Positions 1 through 9,819 of a stretch of DNA of 64,000 nucleotides are shown here, piece by piece. The notes below the pieces were generated by a model. The model ran no database searches. It saw only the letters and a list, made by a program, of their open reading frames with translations, and was not told the origin of the DNA. Each line of letters starts with the position of its first letter. Position 1 is the first letter of the stretch. The position numbers and the translations under genes were made by a program. The DNA is from JABMQB01 sp963666575. Lineage in GTDB: Bacteria > Bacteroidota > Bacteroidia > Bacteroidales > Prolixibacteraceae. The stretch lies in contig CAXXYG010000020.1 in NCBI GenBank assembly GCA_963666575.2, forward strand, positions 1 through 64,000, in the 5' to 3' direction.

Positions 1-59
1 CTCAATTATAATTATTAGGGTATTTATTTACCTATTACGTTTAAATAAAAAAGGTAGAT

Positions 60-80
60 GCAACCGCAAGGTTGCTTTTT
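60..80 (+). terminator. Rho-independent terminator-like hairpin
   Basis: GCAACC (60-65) and GGTTGC (70-75) form a perfect 6-bp stem around a GCAA tetraloop, followed by a T run from 76. It would end transcription entering from the left. The gene it serves is outside the window. Confidence 0.6.
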
Positions 81-570
81 ATTCTTTTTTAATTTTATTC
101 TATAAATCATATTTAGTTTATTATTTCCGGGTTAAATTTTAACCCTACATGGATGGGTTTATTTTTTATACTGGTATATAGGTTTAATTTTTATTACTAT
201 TATCTTTATTCTCTATCTTCAAATATTATTTGAAATGGTAATTATTAGTGGTTCATCGTCCTGAATAAGGCATATACATGTTTACTAAAAAACAATGGTG
301 TAGTGGAAATACATAATATATATCGGCTTCGACAAGTGTAAAAAACAGTGAATTAGAACAATCTGCTACTAAAAGACTTGTAAAGATAAAATAAACAGGT
401 CACACAAAAAACAGCACATTTGCTGATCACTCAAGCCAAGTTTTTCAATAGGTAGTTGTGTTATTTTGCAGATAATAAGGAGAATAAAGCATGTTTAGAG
501 ATAATTATACAATTGATTAGAAATACATTAATTAGCAATTCGTGTTAATAATTGAATTTATTAATATTAT
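81..570. other. AT-rich stretch without a recognisable gene
   Basis: No convincing reading frame on either strand and no clear repeat. It lies inside the integrative element whose right end is at 5856, so decayed cargo is a reasonable guess, but nothing in the sequence identifies it. Confidence 0.5.
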
Positions 571-1463
571 ATGAAAGAGTCTGAAATATTTAGGTTGAAT
601 AATTTCCTAGAAAAGCAAAGGTTTGATTTTAGTTTATACATAGACGATTTTTTTTAAACGGTTTTTCATTGTCACATTCTGCAATAGACCCATATTTCAA
701 ATACGATTTATTTAATTTTAAAAATGAAGCAATCAATAATTTAAACTTATCTGAAGAAATTGGCACACTTGAGCATTATGAAAGGATAATTGTGGATTTT
801 CAAAATGATAATTTTACTCACTCTCTTGATAAACATAAAGCAAGTAATGAAATTTTCAATTATTTAGATCGTGAATCCTTCCTTTATGAATATTACTCAA
901 ATTACCCAAATGATAAACTTGGTGAAGGCGAATTTGAGTACATTATATCTTGTATAAACGGTTTTCTTTATTCTTACCAAGAATTGACAAATTCTGTTGT
1001 AGATTATTTAAAAAAAATTATAGCCTCATCGAAAACTTTTGAAGAATACAAGATTAATCCTAAACATAAAAATAAAAAGATTCTACCGAAAAAATCAGAG
1101 ATGACTGAGGATAAAATTAAAGATTTAATTTTTAATAATATTAAATTTTTAATTGATGTTAAAAGTCAAGCAATGGAAAATATCGAGTTCGAACGTCTTC
1201 AAAAAGATATTTATACAATGGTCGATTTACAAACATTACCTTCAGGAATTCAACCTTATAAACATAAAAAAGGTGGAATCAAACGAGAACAAATTTTAGC
1301 CGCGTTTTTTACAATTCAGAAAGAGATTTATAATACATCTTCCAGGGACAAAAACTTCATTCATTTTTTCATGTTTTTTTTCCCAAATGTTGCTAAAGAC
1401 TCAAGCTATGATCAAATTTATCGCAAATTTTCCACGTCTTATGAAACACCATTCTTGGGTTAA
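571..1463 (+). pseudogene. Hypothetical mobile-element protein, split by a -1 frameshift in a T8 run
   Basis: I do not recognise the family. An ATG at 571 opens a 28-codon frame (MKESEIFRLNNFLEK...) ending at TAA 655-657, directly after a run of eight T (648-655). The -1 frame is open from 633 to 1463 and continues smoothly as FFLNGFSLSHSAIDPYFKYD, giving about 292 residues. The only start-like codon of the long part is TTG at 669, so the natural protein probably began at 571. A lost T, a sequencing error or ribosomal slippage would each explain the break. The protein is charged, rich in Lys, Asn and Phe, and has no signal peptide or membrane segment. The neighbours are an excisionase-like HTH gene and an HTH gene, a usual setting for uncharacterised proteins of Bacteroidota integrative elements. 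Confidence 0.55.
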
Positions 1464-1806
1464 TTAGTTATAACTTTTTCACCTTCGTACCATAATATAC
1501 TATTGCAGAACCTAATTATACATTAGGTGACTTCAAGGAGTCAAACAATAAATGCAAATTATTATGATGAGGGAAAGATCAAAGTGGCAATTAAAACTTA
1601 AAAAAAATGAATTCTATTCAGGCTATTATAAGCTAACTTCATTAAAAAGCAGGTTAATCAAATCGCAAGAATGTAAATCTCGTTCCCTGAATATACAAGT
1701 AAGGTGTAATGGTCGATTATGATAATCAAAATATCCCTTTCTAAACATTCAAATGTATTCCTTAAATTACAATTATTATAAATTACATAAAAATAAATTA
1801 GAAAAC
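1464..1806. other. Intergenic region, no gene seen
   Basis: About 340 bases between the split hypothetical gene and the excisionase-like gene. Short frames only. The frame entering the next gene is open from 1753, but the ATG at 1807 fits the domain better. Confidence 0.4.
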
Positions 1807-2118
1807 ATGTTTAATACTAATGTTGAAACGTATATTAAAATTACACAAAACGAATTAATTGAATTAGTTAATTTTTGTTTGCAAAAAAGCTCAAACACAA
1901 TAGAGCAGTTTCCACCTCATCTTAACATCAAACAACTTTCAAGGTATATAAATTATTCTGAGCCTGCTATCTACAAAATGGTAAGCCTTGCTGAAGTACC
2001 CTGCTATAAAATTAGTGGGAAACTCCTATTTAAAAAGACTGAAATTGACGAATGATTGTTGGGATTTAAGCAACTTACAATTAAATCTAGGATATCAGAG
2101 CTTGATGGTATCAGTTAG
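1807..2118 (+). pseudogene. Excisionase-like HTH protein with TGA at the conserved Trp
   Basis: The second half (LNIKQLSRYINYSEPAIYKM, then YKISGKLLFKKTEIDE) is the winged HTH_17/excisionase domain common in Bacteroidota integrative elements. Family members usually read DEW or EEW after KTEI, then a short tail. Here the codon is TGA (2053-2055), and the same frame continues LLGFKQLTIKSRISELDGIS to TAG at 2116-2118, which looks like the family tail. One TGG-to-TGA transition therefore explains the stop. The shortened protein (82 residues) keeps the whole HTH and may still work. An upstream in-frame ATG at 1753 exists, but its extension does not resemble the family. It would act in excision or as a DNA-binding regulator of the element. 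Confidence 0.65.
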
Positions 2119-2140
2119 TAATCGTTATATATTTTTAAAA

Positions 2141-2497
2141 ATGAAGAATAATATTAAAAAGGAGCCTCTTTTTGTAGAAACAAAAGGTTATGGTTTAATT
2201 GCAAATACAGTAATGGAAGATGAAAGAATTTCGATAGGAGCCAAGGGGCTTTATGCATATTTAATAAGTAAAACAGGTGCAAATGATTCATGCTTTCCCT
2301 CAAATAAAACAATAATGAATTCATTAAGAATAAAAACTAAAATCACCTTAAATAAATATAAGTTTGAATTGATCAATTTTGCGTATTTGATTATTAGGGA
2401 AAGAAAAAACAATTCCGGGCGATTAGCTTCAAATTATTATTATCCCGCAAAAATTAAATTTAAAAAAGATGTTGAGGCGTTGAATGATTACGAGTAG
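2141..2497 (+). CDS. Helix-turn-helix protein of an integrative element (replication-initiator-like HTH)
   Basis: 118 residues from the ATG at 2141. The frame is open further upstream (ATG 1988), but that stretch overlaps the previous gene and has no family resemblance. The core (KGYGLIANTVMEDERISIGA, then KGLYAYLISKTGANDSCFPS) matches the N-terminal helix-turn-helix domain (HTH_36 type) found in small proteins of Gram-positive and Bacteroidota mobile elements. There it often precedes replication or transfer genes. The recognition helix would lie in SNKTIMNSLRIKTKITLNKY. No catalytic domain follows, so this is a stand-alone DNA-binding protein. Its specific role is inferred only from context. 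Confidence 0.6.
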   Translation: MKNNIKKEPLFVETKGYGLIANTVMEDERISIGAKGLYAYLISKTGANDSCFPSNKTIMNSLRIKTKITLNKYKFELINFAYLIIRERKNNSGRLASNYYYPAKIKFKKDVEALNDYE

Positions 2498-2613
2498 ATA
2501 TAAAAGTGATATTTTTTATAAGTGGTAATAAAATTTAAATCTTTGGCTAGAAGTTTAAATAATAAACCCCCCAATAATAGTTTTTAATAGAAATCAAATA
2601 ATAATATATGAGA

Positions 2614-2645
2614 TTAAAGAGGTAGCTTAACGGTTGCCTCTTTAA
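2614..2645 (+). terminator. Terminator-like hairpin
   Basis: TTAAAGAGG (2614-2622) pairs with CCTCTTTAA (2637-2645) around a 14-nt loop, followed by CTTTTA. It ends the small HTH gene upstream. Its stem resembles the hairpin at 5867-5900 downstream of the tRNA fragment. Confidence 0.6.
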
Positions 2646-2928
2646 CTTTTATGTAAAATCAAATGCAAAAACATTCCAATTAAATAAAACCACTATCAAA
2701 GGTTATTATTAATACTATTTTACCCATAAAAACTACCTGTAAAACGATTTTCTTTTAATATATATATAAACCCTTAGACTCCTATTTAAAGTTGAAATTT
2801 CTAATTATTATATAGTGTTAGCTTAAAGTAGAATAAATACCAGATAAATAAAAAGCAAACAACCATATATTAAATTAATAATCATAGAATAATATAATGG
2901 TTACTTGAAAGTGAAAATCTAAATTATT

Positions 2929-2936
2929 TAATTTTA
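2929..2936. repeat. Target-site duplication of the IS256-family element, left copy
   Basis: TAATTTTA, identical to 4393-4400 on the other side of the element. Eight bases is the usual duplication length for IS256-family elements. Confidence 0.8.
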
Positions 2937-4392
2937 GGGAGTGTAATCTAAACTCTGTCTGGTAATTTTCTTTCATTCAAATTTAATTTATTTTCTGGAT
3001 TATTAATCGTAAAAGCTTTTTTGAACGGGATTTGAGTTCTGTCAAGGGCGGTGAGGCACGAGCCGTTCATATACCCTTGACAGGTTTTGAATCTTGTTCT
3101 TTCTTTGCTTTTTAGAGATTAAAATCAGAGGTCAAGTTTCATTCTGTCGCCAAATTTTATTTTCAGTTGTTGTGCCGTAAGCCCCCAGTTCTGGAGTGGC
3201 TGGGTCCATTTTTTAGAGATATTTTCAGTTGCCAGATAAATCAGTTTCAGTAAAGCCATATCGTTGGGGAAAGCACCTTTTGTTTTGGTTACTTTCCGTA
3301 CCTGACGGTGAAACCCTTCCACTGGATTGGTCGTGTAAATGAGCCTGCGGATTTGCTCATCGTACTGAAAATAAGCCGATAATTTATCCCAATTGGTATT
3401 CCACGATTTGATGACAACGGGATATTTGTTTCCCCATCTTTCTTCCAGATTGATAAGTTCCGTTTCTGCCTGGTCTTTATTGACCGCCTGATATACTTTT
3501 TTCAGGTCTTTCATGAAAACCTTCTGGTCTTTCGAGGCTACGTATTTCAACGAGTTCCGCACCTGATGAACGATGCAGGACTGTATTTCTACTTTCGGAA
3601 AAATGCTTGCTATGGCTTCTGAAAATCCTGACAAGTTATCAATGCTGGCAATTAAAATATCTTCTACTCCTCGGGATTTTAAGTCGGTCAGTACACTAAG
3701 CCAGAAGTTAGCCCCTTCACTTTCGGAGATATACATCCCGATCAGGTCTTTTCGACCTTCTTTGTTTACTGCCAATACGTTGTACACAGCACGGCTTACC
3801 ACTCTGCCTTCATCCCTGACCTTGTAGTGCATCGCATCAAGCCACACAATCGTGTACAGCGATTCAAGTGGTCGGCTCTGCCACGCTTTAACCTGTGGGA
3901 TAACTCGCTCTGTTATCTCGCTTAATGTGGAATGCGAGATGTCTACATCGTACATCTCTTTGATGTGGTTGGAGATGTCACGAAAACTCATCCCCAGACC
4001 ATATAACCCAATGATTTTTGGGGCAAGATTATCTGCCAGTACTGTTTCCCGTTTTTTCACCAGTTGTGGTTCAAAACTGCTGTTGCGGTCTTGTGGTGTA
4101 GTAATCTCAATTTCTCCTGAATCGGTTTTCAGGGTTTTACTTTTCTTCCCATTGCGCTTGTTGCCTGAAATTCGCTCAAAATCATCCAAATGGGAATTCA
4201 TCTCCGCATCAAGGGCACTTTCTATAAACTCTTTTAGTAAAGGTGCAAAAACACCATCTTTTCCTGTTAGGGATTGTCCTGTGCGTAACTGCTCAATGGC
4301 TTTGTCACGCATCTCTTTAAATTCTTCGCTTTCCATAATTTCTCTGTCGTTACAAAATTAATATTGTTAGACAGAGTTCATTTTACAGTCTC
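2937..4392 (-). mobile_element. Complete IS256-family insertion sequence (1456 bp)
   Basis: The ends are imperfect 24-bp inverted repeats (2937-2960 and 4369-4392, 19 of 24 positions equal) sharing the core AACTCTGTCT. Both ends are flanked by the 8-bp duplication TAATTTTA (2929-2936, 4393-4400). One transposase gene fills the element. It sits in the last codons of the tyrosine recombinase gene: joining the flanks across one TSD copy restores a recombinase ending D-K-I-K-stop, while now the IS end supplies the last residues and the stop. The intact ends and full transposase suggest a recent, possibly active insertion. Confidence 0.88.
3125..4336 (-). CDS. IS256-family (mutator-type) DDE transposase
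   Basis: 403 residues, the normal length for the family. The catalytic triad is visible: Asp167 in IVWLDAMHYKVR, Asp233 in ASIDNLSGF (many relatives have CDG or SDG there) and Glu340 in TTNPVEGFHRQVRK. The C-x2-H signature follows as SCIVHQVRN (residues 253-261). The N-terminal part (FAPLLKEFIESALDAEMNSH) matches the family's DNA-binding region. It catalyses cut-and-paste or copy-out movement of the surrounding element. The ATG at 4336 lies about 55 bases inside the right inverted repeat, as expected. Confidence 0.93.
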   Translation of the reverse strand: MESEEFKEMRDKAIEQLRTGQSLTGKDGVFAPLLKEFIESALDAEMNSHLDDFERISGNKRNGKKSKTLKTDSGEIEITTPQDRNSSFEPQLVKKRETVLADNLAPKIIGLYGLGMSFRDISNHIKEMYDVDISHSTLSEITERVIPQVKAWQSRPLESLYTIVWLDAMHYKVRDEGRVVSRAVYNVLAVNKEGRKDLIGMYISESEGANFWLSVLTDLKSRGVEDILIASIDNLSGFSEAIASIFPKVEIQSCIVHQVRNSLKYVASKDQKVFMKDLKKVYQAVNKDQAETELINLEERWGNKYPVVIKSWNTNWDKLSAYFQYDEQIRRLIYTTNPVEGFHRQVRKVTKTKGAFPNDMALLKLIYLATENISKKWTQPLQNWGLTAQQLKIKFGDRMKLDL

Positions 4393-5689
4393 TAATTTTA
4401 TCTTTTAATAGATCTTCATTCGGTTTTCGAAGGTCATCTACATCAAAAGATTTCAGATAAATCTGAGTTGTTTTAATATCCTTATGCCCTAGAGCTTGAC
4501 TAATTAATTCTACTTGCACACCATTCTTCAACATTATTGAGGCATAGCTATGTCTTGCATAATAACTACTTATCTTTAATAATGATTCAGGGAATTCAAG
4601 ATTTTCAACTATAGTCCTAAGGTGTTTATTGAACCTTTTTCTTCTTTGAGTAATATGGTTAATTAGTTTTTCTCCAGTTAGTTTTTTATTTGTAATTATT
4701 GGAAGTAGGTATTCATTATCGTTTGTTGTGTTTGCTTTCGCCCATTTTAGAATTTGTGCGACATTTTCTGTAATAGGTATTATAATGTCATTTTTTGTTT
4801 TCTTCCGTTTAAACGTGATGTATTTTGTTTCCCTGCCATTTTTTATAATATTTGTTTCAATGTTTTTCTTTTGTAAGAAAGCCATATCTTTGAAATTTAT
4901 GCCACTTCCAAAGAATGAAAATAAGAATATCTGTCTGGCCCAATTGAGATGATATTCTATAATATTTGCGTTTACTAATTTTATTATATATTCTTTAGGG
5001 ATATATTTTTTTCCATTGCTTTTTTCAAGTTTGGAGATTAAGAAAACATTCTCTGAGCCGTAAATTTCAGAAAAAGGATAAGTTTCTCTACTTCCACATT
5101 TGTCTGTTATGGCCTCATTTAACATCCAACGAATATTCCTTAAGTTTATTCCAATGGTTGTGTCTTTATTACCTCTAACGTTTTTTAGGTACAAATAAAA
5201 TCCTACTATAAATTTATAGTCAATATCTTGAAAATAAAGATTTTTAAACTTTGGGTAATATTTTTCTAGAATAACTAGTGTTTCTTTTATTCCGGTTGCG
5301 GTACTATATCTACCTTCGCCTTGAAGGTCTGTTATTTTTAATTCGATAAATGATTTTACTTTTGAAACTTTAGGTTTGGTTCGATAGTCTTTTTCAAACA
5401 TATTAAACGTCCATGCAATTTTTCTTTCATCGAAGTTCTCAATAATCTTTGTTGCCTGATTCAACTTTTCATTTATATAGCCATTTAGGAATAAGTGTTC
5501 TGGGTTTACTCTTTTGTCTGCTTTTACTAATCCATATTCATAATTCCATTTCTCTGGTTTAATGTTAAACTTTTCATCTCCAATTTTGAAATATTTAAGT
5601 TGTTTGTTTTTTGTAATTCTCAACATGATTGGAGAGCTACCGTCTTTATACTTTTTAGATGTGAACAATACGGTCCTTGCAGTTGCCAT
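4367..5689 (-). CDS. Tyrosine recombinase (integrase) of the integrative element, 3' end altered by IS256
   Basis: 440 residues with the Bacteroidota layout: N-terminal arm-binding domain (about 1-90), SAM-like core-binding domain (about 110-210), catalytic domain (about 225-430). Arg379 in YARHSY, His402 in LGHKD and Tyr411 in TTQIYL are visible. At the first catalytic Arg box the protein reads FFGSGINFKDMAF, with no obvious Arg; CTnDOT-type integrases also depart from the consensus there. It would catalyse recombination at the tRNA-derived attachment site, which lies about 120 bases upstream of its start. The last residues (RDCKMNSV) and the TAA come from the IS256 inverted repeat. Before insertion the protein would have ended two codons after DKI, so function is probably kept. 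Confidence 0.88.
   Translation of the reverse strand: MATARTVLFTSKKYKDGSSPIMLRITKNKQLKYFKIGDEKFNIKPEKWNYEYGLVKADKRVNPEHLFLNGYINEKLNQATKIIENFDERKIAWTFNMFEKDYRTKPKVSKVKSFIELKITDLQGEGRYSTATGIKETLVILEKYYPKFKNLYFQDIDYKFIVGFYLYLKNVRGNKDTTIGINLRNIRWMLNEAITDKCGSRETYPFSEIYGSENVFLISKLEKSNGKKYIPKEYIIKLVNANIIEYHLNWARQIFLFSFFGSGINFKDMAFLQKKNIETNIIKNGRETKYITFKRKKTKNDIIIPITENVAQILKWAKANTTNDNEYLLPIITNKKLTGEKLINHITQRRKRFNKHLRTIVENLEFPESLLKISSYYARHSYASIMLKNGVQVELISQALGHKDIKTTQIYLKSFDVDDLRKPNEDLLKDKIRDCKMNSV
4393..4400. repeat. Target-site duplication of the IS256-family element, right copy
   Basis: TAATTTTA, matching 2929-2936. It lies inside the recombinase reading frame (T-AAA-ATT-A on the minus strand). 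Confidence 0.8.
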
Positions 5690-5806
5690 TTTTGCGGTTT
5701 AAAATTAGTTTAAACTTATATGGTTAAATATAATAAAAATTAATAAATTTAACCCGCTGTAAAACAAGTATTTTATTACAGTTTATAAAGGAATATTAAA
5801 TAACAC

Positions 5807-5857
<51 letters not shown>

Positions 5858-5866
5858 AGATATTTT

Positions 5867-5908
5867 AAGAGGTTACGATAAATACATTTCGTTGCCTCTT
5901 TTTTTTTA
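5867..5908 (+). terminator. Rho-independent terminator of the former tRNA gene
   Basis: AAGAGG (5867-5872) pairs with CCTCTT (5895-5900), with partly paired inner bases, followed by a long T run. Placed 10 bases after the tRNA end, it is probably the original terminator of the tRNA gene, now attached to the duplicate. Confidence 0.65.
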
Positions 5909-6284
5909 TGGAGTATTATCATAAAGTATACTACTCAAACTTTATTTTATTCTATTGGTGTGCAGAGTCAAGGCGATAAATGAATTATTAAAAGAAGACA
6001 AAATAATTTTATTAGAATAATCATTAAAAGTCATAAAGTGAATTTGACTACTTTATAAATAAACAAAGTAAGACACATCGAAAAAATTCGAACCTGTTTT
6101 ATGTTGCTTCTGAAAAAAATCTATTACCCTACCTCCAAAACAGATCGGCTAATTCATCAGATGAGAAAATAGATTTTTTAATGTACTTTGATGTGAAAGG
6201 CAAAAAACATAAATGCTTAAATCTCTTAAGTCTTATCAAAGTATAAATTTTTGTTTTATTATAATAGGCAGTTATTTGATTTTA
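5909..6284. other. Intergenic region, no gene seen
   Basis: About 375 bases of AT-rich sequence between the attachment site and the kinase gene. No frame longer than a few dozen codons and no clear hairpin. This should be the original chromosomal flank of the tRNA gene. Confidence 0.4.
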
Positions 6285-9020
6285 TTATTCGGATAAGACT
6301 CTGGAAATTTCTTTAAATAATTCAGTTTTGATAATTGGTTTTGAGATATAGCCATTACAACCAGCTTTATAACATTTTTCTTTTTCGCCGTGAATAGCAT
6401 AAGCTGTTTGACTAATAATTTTTATTTTAAGACTTTTGGCACGAATTTCCTTTAGGCATTCATAGCCTGATTTTATTGGCATGTTAAGGTCGAGTAGCAA
6501 TAAATCAGGTACAGTTTGCTCCAGAATGTTCATGAGAGATTGTCCATTTTCTGCATGGATTATTTTTAGGCTTTGGCCTTCCAATAATTTACACAGATAA
6601 CGATATGAATTAAAATCGTCTTCAGCAATAATTATGGTTTTATTTTTTAAATTGATGGGTATTGATTGAAGGGTATCATTTTTTTTAACTTTGTTTTCCA
6701 CATCAACAAAAGGGATAGAAAAAAAGAATGTTGTGCCTATATTCAATTCAGACGTAAACCAAATTTTACCTCCAAGGAGTTTAACGATTCCTTTGGCAAT
6801 ACTTAAACCCAATCCGGCCCCTTCGTGAAAATGCTTTTCTTCAACTTGCCTGAAGCTCTCAAATATTAAATTGTATTTTTCTTTAGGAATTCCTACCCCC
6901 GTATCTTTCACATAAATTTCAATATTTTGATCGGTAATATGTCCTGTAATTTTAATTCCAACTTCAACATAACCTTTATCCGTGTATTTAATAGCATTGG
7001 TTATCAGATTATCTAAAATTTGTTGAAACCTAACTTCATCTGTTAAAACAATTATTTTTTTATAATTTATTGGATAATTTAACCGTAATTCTATTTCTGA
7101 TTTTTTTTGTAATAATTCACTTTCCCTGAATACCTGAATACTTTTTCCAATTAGCGTATGTAGAGAATAAGGTTTAATATCAATAGAAATTTGTTTAGAT
7201 TCAATTTTTGAAATATCAATTATATCGTCAATAATTTGCAATAATCTTTCTCCTGAACTATGAATAATATTAACATACTCATTTGTTTCCTGAGCACTTA
7301 ATTTATGTGTGGAATTAAAAAAACTTGAGAATCCTAAGATAGCATTCAAGGGTGTACGTATCTCATGACTCATATTGGCCAAAAATATGGATTTAAGTCT
7401 GTCACTTTCTTCTGCTTTTTCTTTAGCTTTTATTAATTCTTTATTTGATTGTATAAGCTTTTCATTCAAATGGCGGTATTCGATGTTTTGGGCTTCTATT
7501 TCTTTAGTTTTTTCTTGAAGCAAATATTCTGATTGCTTGCGCTCAGTGATATCGACGACGTAAGCTACATGAAACTGTTCGTCTCCAAACCAGAAATGCT
7601 GTGCCCATACTTCTACCGGAAAAACAATCCCATCTTTTCTGCGTTGTATGGACTCTATATGTTCAGCCCCGCCTTGACGTGTAGCTGTGTAATGTTCCCA
7701 ATTTGTATCCCAGTATTCATGAGTAAGTGCAGGATCGATATCCCAAAGGCATAATTGCAGGAGTTCTTCTCTTGTATAACCTAGGCTGCGGCATGCCTCA
7801 TTGTTGACGTAGGTGAATTTTGCTTCACGATTGATCCAATAAATACCTTGCGAGGCCTGATCAATAGAATATTGAGTTTTGACAAGCATTTCTTCTGCAA
7901 AATTCTGCTTGGTTATATCTGTAATTGTGCCAAAAAAACGCGGAGGGTAATCTTTGATTTCGGAAGAGACCTCGCTGATGGAATGGACCATTCGGATAGA
8001 GTTATCTGGGGACAGAATTTGATATTTAATATCAAAGCCCCTCAATTCTTTTGCCGCTTCTTCTATCTCTTTAGTCACCCTATTGTAATCTTCTGGATGT
8101 ATTCTCTGGCTATATTCATTATAAGAATGACTGGAGTAAATATCGAATCCAAATATTTTCTTTAGTCCTTCTGATTCAATCAGATTTGTACCATCGGCAT
8201 CAAAAGCGTAGTGACCCATATGTGCAAGTGATTCCGCACGCCGCAATCGTTGTTCTCGTTCTTTTAGGGCTTCGTGTACTTTTATGCGTTCAGTAATATC
8301 TCTAATAAAAGTTTGATAGATTCCATCGGGCATTTTTTTGGAATTCATTTCAATTTGTAGCCTACTACCGTTTTTTCTGTTAATTTCTCTTTCAGTAATA
8401 ATTGTTTCACCATCGTCAAGCCGATCAACGCGTAAGGGTTTGATTTTTAGTGAAGTGTCTGAAAATAAACTCTTAATATTTTTACCTAACAATTCTTCTT
8501 TCGAATAACCTGTTATCAACTGCGCCTTTTTGTTAACCGTAATAATATTTCCAGTGGCCTCTGCTTGTATAAAAGCATCAGTGGCAAATTCGAGGAGTTC
8601 ACGATACTTTTTTTCTGTTTCATGTAATCGTTCTTCTGTTTGTTTTCGAAGGGTAATATCTTTGAGGGTAACAAGGAGCAGATAAGGTTTTTAATTTTTG
8701 TTCCTTATTAGAGCAACAGTATTTGTTACCCAAATCAGGGCCTTATTCTTACAGATAATTCTTTTTTCAATCGAAAAATTTTCAAGTTTATCGTGTAATA
8801 TCGATTTGAGATTTGTGGAATCAAGCGATAAATCATCAGGATGAGTAATGTCATTAAATGCCATTTCTAACAATTCTTCCTTTGTAAAGCCGGTTAATTT
8901 ACAGAAGGTGTCATTGGTCCTGATAAAAGTGCCATTTGTATGGCAGATTGCCATAGCAATGCTTATATGATTAAAAAAGTCAGGGAATAATTGTTCATAT
9001 TCATTTTCGCCTAAATTCAT
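6285..9020 (-). pseudogene. PAS-rich hybrid histidine kinase interrupted by one in-frame TAA
   Basis: One continuous 911-codon frame from ATG 9020 to the stop at 6285, broken only by TAA at 8693-8691 (codon 110). The 57 codons after it (KPYLLLVTLKDITLRKQTEE...) belong to the same protein. Domains in order: PAS/PAC (1-130), PAS (about 145-250), PAS (about 265-370), PAS (about 385-495), coiled coil, HisKA with His552 in FLANMSHEIRTPLN, HATPase with NAIKY, DTGVGI and GLGLSI, and a C-terminal receiver with phospho-acceptor Asp844 in LLLDLNMP. No membrane segment is evident, so it is a cytosolic sensor. Without suppression the products are a lone PAS domain and, only if translation restarts inside, a shortened kinase. 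No partner regulator is adjacent. The last step may be recent, because no other lesion is seen. Confidence 0.82.
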
Positions 9021-9588
9021 TAAAGGATGCTTTATTAATTAACTCGAAATTTTTTTATACAAAATAGTAATAATTACATTCATTTTTACCTTTTTAAATA
9101 GTGGATATTCTCCAGACATGTTAAAGTATATACAATCAGACAAATAGAAGCAGATTTTATTTGTTTAATCAGTGAATAAATGGAGTGATAGTGGTACGAT
9201 ATTTAAAGAAATTACATGCTTCGAAATAAAAGTCAAAGGTTTTTTCAGAGATAGATAGCGATTTTACTTTAAGTGATAAAGGGATTTTCAGGTTTATGAA
9301 ACGTTGTAGGACACTAAAAGTAAACAGATAAATAATTGGGGCAAAATAGTTTCTTTATTCTACTTTTCAAAAACGCGTCTTTTTTTAAGATTAAAATTTT
9401 TCTCTTTGAATTCTATACCCAATTTTTTATTCTTATCGCCGACATTTGTTGAATATTACTTTATGAGCAAGGGAAAAGCCAGGAACAAGAAAAGGGAATA
9501 TGGTTTGTCCGCTTAAAAAAAAAGAAATAGTTTTTTAATAAAAGGGAAAAAGGCTCGTGTGGCAACCTACAGTGATTCTTGGATCAAG
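9021..9588. other. Intergenic region, no gene seen
   Basis: About 570 bases, AT-rich, no convincing frame on either strand. The left end of the decayed operon (9589) runs into it, so part may be degraded coding sequence beyond recognition. Confidence 0.4.
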
Positions 9589-9813
9589 CTAAAATGGGGC
9601 ACATTTAAATTGTTTGATGCCTTGCTGAATTTGCACCTGAACAACTTCTGACATTTTATGAGTTTTAACTTGTGGCATTAAACGATCGGGGCTACCGACA
9701 ATGGCATTCATCCTCCTTATATTTTCTTTGATTCTCTCGGGGTAGAAAACTAACGCCGGAGAATAAACCAGCGATAGGTCGGTGATGGAATACCTTGAAG
9801 TTTCCATTGGCAA
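9589..9813 (-). pseudogene. N-terminal fragment of a D-threonine-aldolase-like PLP enzyme
   Basis: 74 residues remain of a family normally about 360-380 long. SPALVFYPERIKENIRRM and the PLP-lysine motif PQVKTHKM are typical of the alanine-racemase-type N-terminal domain of D-threonine aldolase and D-serine dehydratase-like proteins. The frame ends in FKCAPF-stop, where relatives read FKCATIAEAEM, and nothing downstream resembles the missing 300 residues, so the 3' part is deleted. It lies right behind the RidA remnant. Such enzymes often neighbour RidA and GntP genes in D-amino acid use. Confidence 0.75.
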
Positions 9814-9819
9814 ATATTG

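Noticed and set aside
653..659. TTTAAAC, the classic -1 slippery heptamer, at the break of the 571-1463 gene
   Set aside because: Its phase is wrong for the upstream frame (codons are TTT TTT TAA, not TTA AAC). Only the T-run itself could be slippery.
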